DNA of 12,450 nucleotides from DASYZQ01 sp035946175 (lineage in GTDB: Bacteria > Patescibacteriota > Saccharimonadia > Saccharimonadales > UBA4665). Under the pieces are notes generated by a model. It had not been told where the DNA came from, ran no database searches, and saw only the letters and a list, made by a program, of their open reading frames with translations. The stretch is taken from the NCBI GenBank assembly GCA_035946175.1, contig DASYZQ010000010.1, forward strand, positions 1 to 12,450. Reading direction: 5' to 3'. A program made the position numbers and the translations under genes. Position 1 is the first letter of the stretch. Each line of letters starts with the position of its first letter. This document shows, one piece after another, positions 6,525 to 12,450 of the stretch.

Positions 6525-8861
6525 CTAATCTTCAGCCTCAACCCAGCTGCCATGCTTGGTCGGCCACCAGTTCCAATGTCCAAGGAGTGCCACGACAGAA
6601 GGTACCAGCAGTGTTCGCACTAAGAAGGTATCCATCAATATGCCGAGTGCCAGTCCCACTCCAATATCCCGCACCTGGCTTGAGTCTCTACCACCCACGA
6701 CCGCCAAGACGGTAAAGGTACCGGCAAGTACCAAGCCAGCTGAGGTTACCGTTGTACCGGTCGTAGAGAGGGCTTGCGAGACAGCTTTGCGCAAAGGTAA
6801 CCCATGAGCTTCCTCGCGGATTCGGGTCATCACCAAAATGTTGTAGTCCTCACCTAAGGCTAGCAGGAAAATAAACATCAAAAACGGCAATATGAACTCC
6901 AGGCCATCGCCTCCGGCAATGTCGATAAAGATAATGATGGATAAACCAAGCGCCGCGAGATATGAAAGGGCCACCGATAGAATCAGATAGACCGGTGCCA
7001 CAAGGCTACGCATTAGGATGCCCAGCAGAATCCCAATGACAAGAATGGCTACTGGTACCACCCGTTTCAGATCACTATTAGAGATACTATTTATGTCATA
7101 GAGTCCGGTAGTCTCACCGGCGATACCGCTATTGGTCGCCCCGATTTGCTGCGCTATGCTGCTCACCCGTGTCCTGATTGCCGGAACGGCATTCATTGCG
7201 GCTGTCGAACCCGGCTCGCCGGCAGTCAAGCCGACGGCGAATTCCACTGTATGCCCGTCTTTGCTAATATAATTCCCAAGCGTCAGATACGCCCGGAATG
7301 CTGGATCCACTGTTGAGACTTCAGCCCCTTTACCTCTTAACACGTTAGTGCGATTGCCTGACGTTGGGCCAAATTGTGTATAAAACTGCTTGAGCTGCTC
7401 AGGGCTAATGACCACGCCGTTCGGATTCAGTGGGCCGCTAACTCCCTTAAATTCCGGAGCATGTGTCAGCTTCTGCCCTATTGCAGTTAGCGGTGTCGGA
7501 TCAGCCCAGACCGAATGCGGCATGACAAAGAGGATGGCTGTAGGATTAGCACTACTACTAGGGAAATGTCTGGCAAGAGCAGTATTGCCAGCCGCAGAAT
7601 CAGAGCCGCTTGGTGAGGTTATCGTTCCGGCAAAACCGCCAGCCTTATAGCCAGGCAAGGCCAGAGCTAGCCCGCCAAAGAAAATGAGACCACCTACCAT
7701 AATCGGTGCCGGATGCTGGACAACTGAAGCACATATCTTCCCCCATAAGCCAAAAGTGCCAGGTCGCTTGTAACGCTTTGACGGCCAAAAGACTGCCCGG
7801 CCGAATATAGCCAGCAAGGCAGGCAGTAAGGTCAAGCCGGCCAGGAGCATGAGGCCGATACCAATAGCCAGCGGTGCTCCGAGATCGGAATAAATTTCAA
7901 AGGTAGCCAGGGTTAGCGACAGCAGTGCCGCAATTACAGTAGCCGCCGAGAACGTGATCGATTCACCGACCCGGCTGAGCGCTTTCACGATTGCTTCTCG
8001 GGAACTGAGTCCCCCCTGCAGTTCCTCGCGGACACGGAAAATAAGGAACAAACCGTAATCGGTACCAGCTCCCAGTACAAGGACAGTCAATAGAAGTTGA
8101 GCCAGCGAAGACACCTTCAACCCGTGATGCCCAGCTTCAGCAATAAGGGGGCCTGAAGCAAAAACGACCAAGATAGGCGGAATAAGCGTAATAAGCGGAG
8201 CTAGTGGAGCACGAAAGATCAAGAGCAAAAGCACAATAATAAACAGCACCGAGCCGAGTCCGAGCTGGGCATTGTCAGATCCTGACTTCTTACTGTTATC
8301 GACAGCCGTGGCAATCTGGCCAGCCAGATGCGCCTGTAGCCCATTCGGTAAAGTGCTTGTAGAAATAGAAGTACGCAAGCTCGTAATAATTGGTGTCGGT
8401 TCAAAGTTACTACTGCCGCTAATCAGTACTATCAGCTCATCAGCCTGTCCGTCAGCTGAGTGCCCAGCATCCTGCACTTTCTCAACTCCGGATACTTTTG
8501 CTAGTTTCGCTTGCAATCCTGTAATCGCAGCCTCATCACTGTTTGTAAGTGGCCCGCTTGCATCTGTCAGCACTACCTGTACCGGTGTCGCATTACTTTT
8601 CGAACCGAAGACTGAAGCCAGTTTGGCGGCTTTTTCGGTCGGTGAACTGGCCGGCAGAAACGCACTGTTATCCGATTGTGTCACACTTGAAAGCGAAGGC
8701 AGAAAATGTACCGAGACAAACACACCGACTAGCCAAATAAGCAGCACCAGCCAACGAAAGCGGACCGATAAGCGGCCAATTGTGGCAAAAAAACGGAACC
8801 CCTTTTGTCTACTTAGTGAATCGACTGTCTTTGCCTGTTGGTGCTGTACTGTCTTGCTCAT
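6525..8861 (-). CDS. MMPL-family RND transporter
   Basis: A complete 778-residue MMPL/RND exporter. A basic N-terminus precedes the first membrane helix (about 36-54), followed by an extracytoplasmic domain (about 60-198) and a cluster of membrane helices (about 200-360). The second half repeats this: a helix at 388-403, a domain at about 405-598 and helices at about 600-760. The two-fold repeat carries the paired proton-relay motifs GTDYG (Asp268-Tyr269) and GEDYN (Asp672-Tyr673), equivalent to the Asp-Tyr pairs of mycobacterial MmpL3. By family it is driven by the proton gradient and exports lipids or other hydrophobic compounds. The substrate is unknown, but such proteins are typical of actinobacteria. 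The downstream gene 11 bases away is a likely partner. A weak promoter (TTGAAG-17-CACAAT) ends 8 bases before the ATG. Confidence 0.93.
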   Translation of the reverse strand: MSKTVQHQQAKTVDSLSRQKGFRFFATIGRLSVRFRWLVLLIWLVGVFVSVHFLPSLSSVTQSDNSAFLPASSPTEKAAKLASVFGSKSNATPVQVVLTDASGPLTNSDEAAITGLQAKLAKVSGVEKVQDAGHSADGQADELIVLISGSSNFEPTPIITSLRTSISTSTLPNGLQAHLAGQIATAVDNSKKSGSDNAQLGLGSVLFIIVLLLLIFRAPLAPLITLIPPILVVFASGPLIAEAGHHGLKVSSLAQLLLTVLVLGAGTDYGLFLIFRVREELQGGLSSREAIVKALSRVGESITFSAATVIAALLSLTLATFEIYSDLGAPLAIGIGLMLLAGLTLLPALLAIFGRAVFWPSKRYKRPGTFGLWGKICASVVQHPAPIMVGGLIFFGGLALALPGYKAGGFAGTITSPSGSDSAAGNTALARHFPSSSANPTAILFVMPHSVWADPTPLTAIGQKLTHAPEFKGVSGPLNPNGVVISPEQLKQFYTQFGPTSGNRTNVLRGKGAEVSTVDPAFRAYLTLGNYISKDGHTVEFAVGLTAGEPGSTAAMNAVPAIRTRVSSIAQQIGATNSGIAGETTGLYDINSISNSDLKRVVPVAILVIGILLGILMRSLVAPVYLILSVALSYLAALGLSIIIFIDIAGGDGLEFILPFLMFIFLLALGEDYNILVMTRIREEAHGLPLRKAVSQALSTTGTTVTSAGLVLAGTFTVLAVVGGRDSSQVRDIGVGLALGILMDTFLVRTLLVPSVVALLGHWNWWPTKHGSWVEAED

Positions 8862-8869
8862 TCGCCCTA

Positions 8870-8898
8870 ATTGTGCCTGAAAAGTGTTCCACCTTCAA
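8870..8898 (-). promoter_or_regulatory. Possible promoter of the MMPL operon
   Basis: On the minus strand, -35 TTGAAG (8893-8898), a 17-base spacer and a -10-like CACAAT (8870-8875, 4 of 6 matches to consensus) lie 8 bases upstream of the ATG. The geometry is right but the -10 is weak. It would again give a leaderless transcript. Confidence 0.35.
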
Positions 8899-8991
8899 TA
8901 CTAAATGGACTTCTACGCTTGTAATCCGTTTTATTGCCCAGAGTCATGCAACACTACCGAGATATTGTAGAATGGTGACAAAATTTTAGGC

Positions 8992-8997
8992 TATACT
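8992..8997 (+). promoter_or_regulatory. -10 element of the second Nudix gene
   Basis: TATACT ends 7 bases before ATG 9005, the same spacing as the first Nudix gene, so the mRNA should start at about the start codon. No clear -35 at standard distance. The GGGAG between the two lies too close to the ATG to be a good ribosome-binding site. Confidence 0.5.
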
Positions 8998-9004
8998 GGG
9001 AGCC

Positions 9005-9445
9005 ATGGGAAAAGCGGCTCGGGCTATCATTATTGAAGGCGACAATTTTCTGGTCATGCACCGGAAGAAATACGGTGATGAATATTTTACGCTCGTAGGC
9101 GGTCGTATTGACGAGGGTGAGACAGCCGAACAAGCCCTAAGCCGTGAAGTTAAAGAGGAAACCGGCCTTATAGTTACTGACTTACGTTTTGTCTACTACG
9201 AGCAACACCCTGCTCCGTATAACGAGCAGTATATCTATCTGTGCTCCGTCGCTCCGCATGGGCCGGTCAAAGTGCAAGACAATTCCGAGGAAGCCATGCT
9301 CAACAGCTACGACATGAATATCCATCAGCCAGAGTGGATTAGTACGAAACACTTTGCAAACCTGCCGTTCCGCACTCCTCAGTTACATGAAGCCCTCATG
9401 AAAGCATTCAAGAAAGGCTTCCCGACTGAACCGGTACGATTATAG
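9005..9445 (+). CDS. Nudix hydrolase (second copy)
   Basis: A 146-residue Nudix enzyme with an intact box at residues 33-55: Gly33, Glu39, Arg47, Glu48, Glu51, Glu52 and Gly54. The N-terminal strand ARAIIIEGDNFLVMHR resembles the usual first strand of small MutT-like Nudix proteins. It is only distantly similar to the first Nudix protein outside the box, so it is not a recent duplicate and probably has another substrate. Divergent from the MMPL operon, it shares a 143-base intergenic region with it. A small membrane-anchored protein starts 12 bases after its stop, probably in the same transcript. The substrate cannot be named. Confidence 0.9.
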   Translation: MGKAARAIIIEGDNFLVMHRKKYGDEYFTLVGGRIDEGETAEQALSREVKEETGLIVTDLRFVYYEQHPAPYNEQYIYLCSVAPHGPVKVQDNSEEAMLNSYDMNIHQPEWISTKHFANLPFRTPQLHEALMKAFKKGFPTEPVRL

Positions 9446-9457
9446 GGATATGGCCGC

Positions 9458-9772
9458 ATGAAGAAAATCATCATGCTACTCCTTGCCCTCCTGATAACCG
9501 GCGGTGTAGTGCTGTGGAACACCTGGGTTTTTGTCTGGCTTAATCACGGCACGGCCGGGCTATACTCAAATGTCAATCAGCGAGCTCAATGTAGTTGGAC
9601 AGTCTTTCGCAACCTTCTTCACGACTACCGAGGGTCTGAGTGGATTATGCCTATTGATGCCGGGCTCGGCCCTATAGGGGTTATCCGAAAAGGATTCTTC
9701 ATGCTGTTTACGATGCGGTACATCGACCAGACTGTAACCCCTACCACAACTCTGTCTGTGCCGAGCACCTAG
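9458..9772 (+). CDS. Small protein with N-terminal membrane anchor, unknown function
   Basis: A 104-residue protein starting with MKKIIMLLLALLITGG: a basic N-terminus and a hydrophobic helix of about 22-25 residues, either a signal peptide or an anchor. The mature part is about 75 residues, contains one Cys (45), is aromatic-rich and ends in a Thr/Ser/Pro tail. No family is recognised. The start is 12 bases after the Nudix stop (spacer includes AGGGATATGG), suggesting an operon. Confidence 0.7.
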   Translation: MKKIIMLLLALLITGGVVLWNTWVFVWLNHGTAGLYSNVNQRAQCSWTVFRNLLHDYRGSEWIMPIDAGLGPIGVIRKGFFMLFTMRYIDQTVTPTTTLSVPST

Positions 9773-9788
9773 CCAGCGGATAAATTAG

Positions 9789-10107
9789 CCGTACCGATCA
9801 GATGCACAACGTCGAGGCCAACCTAAGCAATTACGCTATGCCTTTCTAGCGGTGCTACTGCTCGTATGGGCGATCGGCCATCATATTACCGGCGAAGATG
9901 TCGAAATAGCCGAAGTTGTGGTTGTTGCGATAGCAGCAATCGGGATCATTGGCCTACACTTTCTGCATGGCGGTGTCGTTTTCGACTCGATTGGGCAACG
10001 CTTATGGAACACTGACATCATTTGAGTTCATCTATGTAGCCTACAAGGTGCGGAAAATGCTGCGAGCAGGCAGAATCAAGCCAACCGCGTCTATAGCAGC
10101 GCGTTAA
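9789..10107 (+). pseudogene. Frameshifted small two-helix membrane protein (probable pseudogene)
   Basis: Two overlapping frames together read like one protein. Frame A, open from 9789 to the TGA at 10023-10025, encodes a basic lead (RRGQPKQLRYAF) and two hydrophobic segments separated by an acidic loop (HHITGEDVEIAE). Within frame A the only conventional start before or within the first helix is GTG 9852 (57 residues), which cuts that helix short. One base to the right, frame B continues with LGNAYGTLTSFEFIYVAYKVRKML and a basic tail to the TAA at 10105-10107, and looks coding. Joining the frames near 9990-9995 (tcgattggg) would give a smooth protein of roughly 105 residues. Seen: both frames open with protein-like composition. 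Inferred: a single-base indel, either a real mutation or a sequencing error, and a lost start. The alternative is a genuine 57-residue protein at 9852-10025. The segment overlaps the 3' end of the convergent HAD gene by 17 bases. Confidence 0.38.
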
Positions 10108-10690
10108 CATCTTGGACGGCCTGCTTTGCTTCCTTAACGTAGATTGTCCGCATGCCTAGTTTTCTTGCGGGGGTAAGGAATCTCTCCTGATCATCTAAAA
10201 GCACCACTTCTTCGGGCTTGATACCGTTTAATTTTTCAAGCGCCAGTTGATATATCTCGAGGTCTGGTTTAGCAGCTCCTACCTCACACGATAATATTAG
10301 GAAGTCGAAACCGTCATAACCATGGTGCTGCCGTACTATCCTCTCGGTGGGCGGAATGACATTGGTGAGCATCCCAACGACATGGTTACTATCGCGTAGG
10401 TTTCTCACGAGATTTAACATTTCTGGCAGCGGCCTCATTGTATCGTCCCACCTATCCCATATATCTCGCTGGGTAGAACTAATTGGGGCGCCATACTGCT
10501 TTTCTATATGCTTCCACAAATCATTTTCTGTAATCCTGCCACAGAGGAATCTATGCCAGTAAGGCTGCACTAACCCCCAAGCGAGTTCGGGCGATATACT
10601 AAGCTTAGCCCCAAGGCGTTGTGAAAGCTCGCCGCCCATACCGCCCTTGGTAAGGACACCATTGTTATCGAAGAGAAAAGCTTTGATCAC
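10091..10690 (-). CDS. HAD-superfamily hydrolase-like protein with altered motif I
   Basis: A 199-residue HAD-like protein, type IA (a helical cap inserted after motif I, residues about 17-90). Motif I is FDNNGVL with the nucleophile Asp8. The usual second Asp (two residues later, the general acid/base) is Asn10. Motif II is MLTN (Thr109), motif III is Lys141 in AAKPDLEIY, and motif IV is LLDDQE (Asp166-Asp167), all intact. By family these act on small phosphorylated metabolites. The Asn in place of Asp would be expected to slow phosphatase turnover, so the protein may have low or different activity. It starts with GTG at 10690, and a -10-like TAAAAT lies 6 bases upstream. No operon partner is adjacent. 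Confidence 0.85.
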   Translation of the reverse strand: MIKAFLFDNNGVLTKGGMGGELSQRLGAKLSISPELAWGLVQPYWHRFLCGRITENDLWKHIEKQYGAPISSTQRDIWDRWDDTMRPLPEMLNLVRNLRDSNHVVGMLTNVIPPTERIVRQHHGYDGFDFLILSCEVGAAKPDLEIYQLALEKLNGIKPEEVVLLDDQERFLTPARKLGMRTIYVKEAKQAVQDVNALL

Positions 10691-10696
10691 CTAAAC

Positions 10697-10702
10697 ATTT
10701 TA
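10697..10702 (-). promoter_or_regulatory. Possible -10 element of the HAD gene
   Basis: On the minus strand TAAAAT lies 6 bases before the GTG start. No -35 of note is seen. The spacing matches the other genes of the window. Confidence 0.35.
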
Positions 10703-10822
10703 CCAGGTCACCTCGCCCGGCCTTATTGCGGCTGCCAGGTCGTGTATATTGCAATGACGTCAATGCCTGCTCGTTTTCTCTGTAGACAAGGATCATTATA
10801 GTTTTAGGAAAACCGGGGCTGC

Positions 10823-10828
10823 TATGAT
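10823..10828 (+). promoter_or_regulatory. -10 element of the P-loop kinase gene
   Basis: TATGAT ends 6 bases before the GTG start at 10835, so a transcript would begin at or next to the start codon. The -35 region is not recognisable. Confidence 0.45.
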
Positions 10829-10834
10829 TAACTC

Positions 10835-11347
10835 GTGACACAAACCAAACTTATCGTATTACGAGGTCCATCAGGTTCCGGCAAAAGTAGTACTGCAAAA
10901 CAATTATTTGCGGCCACGAGTAGTCGAACAGCACTTATTGAGCAAGATCACTATCGATTCATATTTAAGCCAGCCGGCGGAGGCAGTAAATACAACGCCG
11001 ATACCATTCATAAAATGATCAAGAGCGATACACTTATTGCGCTTCGTGATGGCTACGACGTTATCTTGGAGGGGATTCTAAGCGTTAGGTCTTATGGCGA
11101 ACTGCTCGATGAAATATTCACCGGGCACCCAGAAAAAAACTACATGTTCTACTTTGACGTCAGCCTCGAAGAAACACTAAGACGACACACAGGGAGAGAG
11201 ACAAAGCTCCGAGAATTTGGGGAAACTGAAATGCGAGAATGGTATCCTGCCGCACATAGATCAAACCATCGTCTAGAGCAACTCATCCCCGAGAGTCTTT
11301 CTTTAGAAGAAACGGTCAGATTTATACAACAAGCTAGCGGGATATAA
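10835..11347 (+). CDS. P-loop kinase (zeta-toxin/chloramphenicol-phosphotransferase-like)
   Basis: A 170-residue protein of the P-loop kinase type. Walker A GPSGSGKSS is at residues 11-19. DHYR at 38-41 follows the second strand, where small kinases place a substrate-binding Asp. DVILEG at 75-80 forms the next strand, and an Arg-rich lid (RRHTGRETK) lies at 116-124. The length and order match small-molecule kinases, among them AAA_33/zeta-like and adenylylsulfate-kinase-like proteins. The substrate is not apparent. A zeta-type toxin is possible, but no antitoxin gene is adjacent, so I would not call it one. It starts with GTG, which is probably at the 5' end of the mRNA. Neighbours are divergent HAD and downstream DUF3800, 244 bases away. 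Confidence 0.85.
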   Translation: MTQTKLIVLRGPSGSGKSSTAKQLFAATSSRTALIEQDHYRFIFKPAGGGSKYNADTIHKMIKSDTLIALRDGYDVILEGILSVRSYGELLDEIFTGHPEKNYMFYFDVSLEETLRRHTGRETKLREFGETEMREWYPAAHRSNHRLEQLIPESLSLEETVRFIQQASGI

Positions 11348-11398
11348 TGCAGCAATACGACCCATAAATCGCGACCTTAAAAAGCGTTTGCGGACTTT

Positions 11399-11524
11399 AT
11401 GGTGGACCATAGGGAGAGTCAGGTCGAAACCCTCTTTGGTGAGTTGGAATGTCTTGAACCAAGGCTAAAAGCGCTGGGTATAGTTGAGATTGATGGCGTA
11501 CGTAATGGGATACACAGCAGATGA
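11399..11524 (+). CDS. Possible 41-residue ORF or gene remnant
   Basis: In the 244-base gap between the kinase and DUF3800 genes, ATG 11399 opens a 41-codon frame with protein-like character (RLKALGIVEIDGVRNG), ending in TGA at 11522-11524. The frame is closed upstream by TAA at 11378. No ribosome-binding site or clear promoter is near. It may be a remnant of a larger gene; I cannot support expression. Confidence 0.2.
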   Translation: MVDHRESQVETLFGELECLEPRLKALGIVEIDGVRNGIHSR

Positions 11525-11574
11525 GGAGACAGGGCAAGAGATCTAAAGTATTAATATCATAACCCAATCAAGTG

Positions 11575-11580
11575 TAGAAT
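11575..11580 (+). promoter_or_regulatory. -10 element of the DUF3800 gene
   Basis: TAGAAT lies 11 bases before the ATG at 11592, predicting a leader of only a few bases. Nothing better than TTAATA (18 bases upstream) is seen for the -35. Confidence 0.4.
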
Positions 11581-11591
11581 AGACACGTCTT

Positions 11592-12173
11592 ATGAAAAAG
11601 ATCCATAAACTCCACTGCTACGTTGACGAGACCGGCCAAGACACTCTAGGTGTGTTTTTTATCGTCGCGATTGTCGTCACCGATAATCAACAACATGAGC
11701 TAGAGAAAAGCCTGAAAACCATAGAAAGATTAACTGGCAAAAAGACCAAGTGGATGAAGACACGAGATAAGGTTCGAACAGCGTATACCGAAGCTCTTGT
11801 AAAAGAGAAACTACCGGCCATGGTTTTTGTCAAAAATTACCACGATAAAAAAGATTTCGACTACCTCGAGGTGCTCGCCACCGCGCAGGCAATCAACGGC
11901 TTCCGTGAGATGCATGATATACGCGAGGATGAATACAAACTGACCATAACAGTTGATGGCCTATCCAAAACTGTGGCTGCCCGGATGGCGGCCGAGTTCC
12001 GTAAGCTGGGTATTAAACCTCGTAAAATAGTCGGTAAGAAAGACGAGTCGAATGCGATTATCCGTCTAGCTGATGCTATTGCCGGCCTTGCGCGTGAGGC
12101 ACATGAAGGACGACGAGAGTATCAACAACTCAAAAATAAGTTGAGGCGTAACAAAAAACTTTATGAGTTGTAG
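11592..12173 (+). CDS. DUF3800 family protein
   Basis: A 193-residue protein with the DUF3800 pattern. Near the N-terminus is YVDETGQ (Asp12, Glu13), followed by a hydrophobic strand (VFFIVAIVV). A VDGLSK motif with Asp122 is in the middle, and the C-terminal signature KDESNAIIRLADAIAGLARE (Asp151, Asp161) closes the domain. The spaced acidic residues resemble an RNase H-like metal site, but the biochemical role of the family is unproven. The C-terminus is Lys/Arg-rich (LRRNKKLYEL), consistent with nucleic-acid contact. Such genes are often found near mobile elements and in accessory or defence regions; here an IS lies downstream. It has its own -10-like element and no terminator of its own on the plus strand. 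Confidence 0.85.
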   Translation: MKKIHKLHCYVDETGQDTLGVFFIVAIVVTDNQQHELEKSLKTIERLTGKKTKWMKTRDKVRTAYTEALVKEKLPAMVFVKNYHDKKDFDYLEVLATAQAINGFREMHDIREDEYKLTITVDGLSKTVAARMAAEFRKLGIKPRKIVGKKDESNAIIRLADAIAGLAREAHEGRREYQQLKNKLRRNKKLYEL

Positions 12174-12181
12174 AAGGCTAT

Positions 12182-12214
12182 AAAAAAACCACCGTGCCTT
12201 TCGGTAGAGGGTGG
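12182..12214 (-). terminator. Intrinsic terminator on the minus strand
   Basis: A stem CCACC/GGTGG (12210-12214 with 12189-12193) encloses a CC-GAAA-GG mini-hairpin and is followed by TTTTTTT (12182-12188). There is no T-run on the plus strand, so it acts only on leftward transcription and keeps it out of the DUF3800 gene. Confidence 0.65.
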
Positions 12215-12273
12215 ACAACCTAGATCTTACAACCAGCCGCCCATACGGGTAGTCTTCGGTTGGGGTTTGTACT
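12182..12273 (-). ncRNA. Candidate small RNA of about 90 nt
   Basis: On the minus strand a near-consensus promoter (12277-12305) is followed by about 90 bases and then a classical terminator hairpin with seven Ts. There is no long ORF inside. A short frame from GTG 12276 would need transcription to start before its own promoter's start point, so it is unlikely. Two structures are visible: a stem CAACC (12258-12262) with GGTTG (12230-12234), carrying an inner CCC-GTAT-GGG hairpin, and the terminator stem with a GAAA loop. A second GGTTG at 12216-12220 could compete for the same CAACC, giving two alternative folds. It lacks the conserved SRP, 5S, tRNA and 6S signatures I checked for. Function unknown. 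Confidence 0.5.
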
Positions 12274-12276
12274 CAC

Positions 12277-12305
12277 ATTATATAAAATTGATCCAGTCAG
12301 GTCAA
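12277..12305 (-). promoter_or_regulatory. Near-consensus sigma-70 promoter, leftward
   Basis: On the minus strand: -35 TTGACC (12300-12305), a spacer of exactly 17 bases and -10 TATAAT (12277-12282). This is the best promoter in the window and points to the terminator about 60 bases beyond the start point, not to a protein gene. Confidence 0.7.
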
Positions 12306-12310
12306 TGTGT

Positions 12311-12450
12311 TGTTAAGGTCCAATACATCGAGGACACTTCTTAAGTAGTAAGTTTGGCTTTGTATTCGTCTGGCGTCAAGTAGTCTAGGGCTTGGTGGGG
12401 TCGGTAGGTATGGTACTTCTTCAGCCAGACATCGATGATGTCCTGTTGGT
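12311..12450 (-). mobile_element. 3' end of an insertion sequence (IS481/IS3 type)
   Basis: The segment holds the end of a transposase gene and, after its stop, a non-coding end. A plausible terminal inverted repeat reads outward-in from 12311 as TGTTAAGGTCCAATACATCG; many IS481/IS3 elements end in TG or TGT. The opposite end lies outside the window, so the exact boundary, repeat and target duplication cannot be confirmed. Confidence 0.5.
12341..12450 (-). CDS. Transposase C-terminus, rve/DDE integrase type (partial)
   Basis: The minus-strand frame running from the window edge to the TAA at 12341-12343 gives 35 residues containing YHTYRPHQALDYLTPDEYKA. The Y-N/H-T-x-RPHQAL-x-YLTP-x-EY pattern is the well-known C-terminus of IS3/IS481-type DDE transposases, just downstream of the catalytic Glu (not in the window). 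The gene starts outside the window. Family level is sure; choosing between IS3 and IS481 needs the rest. Confidence 0.85.
   Translation of the reverse strand, partial: QQDIIDVWLKKYHTYRPHQALDYLTPDEYKAKLTT

Noticed and set aside
8272..8880. 202-codon ORF on the plus strand
   Set aside because: It lies wholly antisense to the intact MMPL gene, is Ser/Cys-rich as expected of a shadow frame, and has no family signature.
10835..11347. Toxin-antitoxin module with the kinase as zeta toxin
   Set aside because: No small antitoxin gene is adjacent, and the protein fits general small-molecule kinases just as well.
11343..11348. TATAAT at the end of the kinase gene
   Set aside because: It lies at the stop codon, the -35 region is poor and no clear gene follows at the right distance. 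Probably chance.
12218..12276. 19-codon leader-peptide-like frame starting at GTG 12276 on the minus strand
   Set aside because: The GTG directly follows the -10, upstream of the expected transcription start, and no gene lies downstream for it to attenuate.

Overview
The window is most consistent with a Candidate Phyla Radiation bacterium, probably a Saccharibacteria (TM7) relative. This is an inference from gene style: a membrane-anchored MurF-like ligase coupled to an alpha/beta hydrolase, an MMPL exporter with a small secreted partner, Ser/Thr/Pro-rich single-pass proteins, and short Nudix, HAD and P-loop enzymes. TGA is used as a stop (for example in the Mur ligase and the hydrolase), so the TGA-as-glycine code of Gracilibacteria/Absconditabacteria is excluded. 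No rRNA, tRNA or CRISPR array was found. Marker genes that would fix the phylum are absent.

Layout. At 1-2077 (+) a large protein, disordered at first and then helical, is split into three pieces: an in-frame TAA followed directly by a GTG, then an 11-base overlap into another frame. At 2161-5001 (-) lie a Ser/Pro/Thr-rich tail-anchored protein, an alpha/beta hydrolase, and a MurF-like ligase whose start overlaps the hydrolase stop by 4 bases (ATGA). A Nudix hydrolase (5159-5626, +) converges on an operon at 5623-8861 (-) of an MMPL/RND exporter and a secreted partner. Divergent from the exporter is a second Nudix gene followed by a small membrane-anchored protein. A frameshifted-looking small membrane gene (9789-10107) then meets a HAD-like gene (10091-10690, -). 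A P-loop kinase (10835-11347, +) and a DUF3800 protein (11592-12173, +) follow. The right edge is the 3' end of an IS481/IS3-type transposase (-). Between it and DUF3800 is a compact unit on the minus strand with a near-consensus promoter and a hairpin plus seven-T terminator, separated by about 90 bases without a convincing ORF. This is a candidate unannotated small RNA.

Expression pattern. At seven of the eight apparent transcription-unit starts a -10-like hexamer lies only 6-11 bases upstream of the start codon, and clear Shine-Dalgarno sites are scarce. This suggests that leaderless or near-leaderless mRNAs are the rule here. The exception is the tail-anchored protein at 4408-5001, which has a good promoter and a leader of about 40 bases.

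Functionally, 2161-5001 and 5623-8861 are cell-envelope genes (peptidoglycan precursor ligation and lipid or envelope export). The stretch from 9.0 kb to the end is accessory in character: housecleaning enzymes, small membrane proteins, a kinase, DUF3800, an IS and a possible sRNA.
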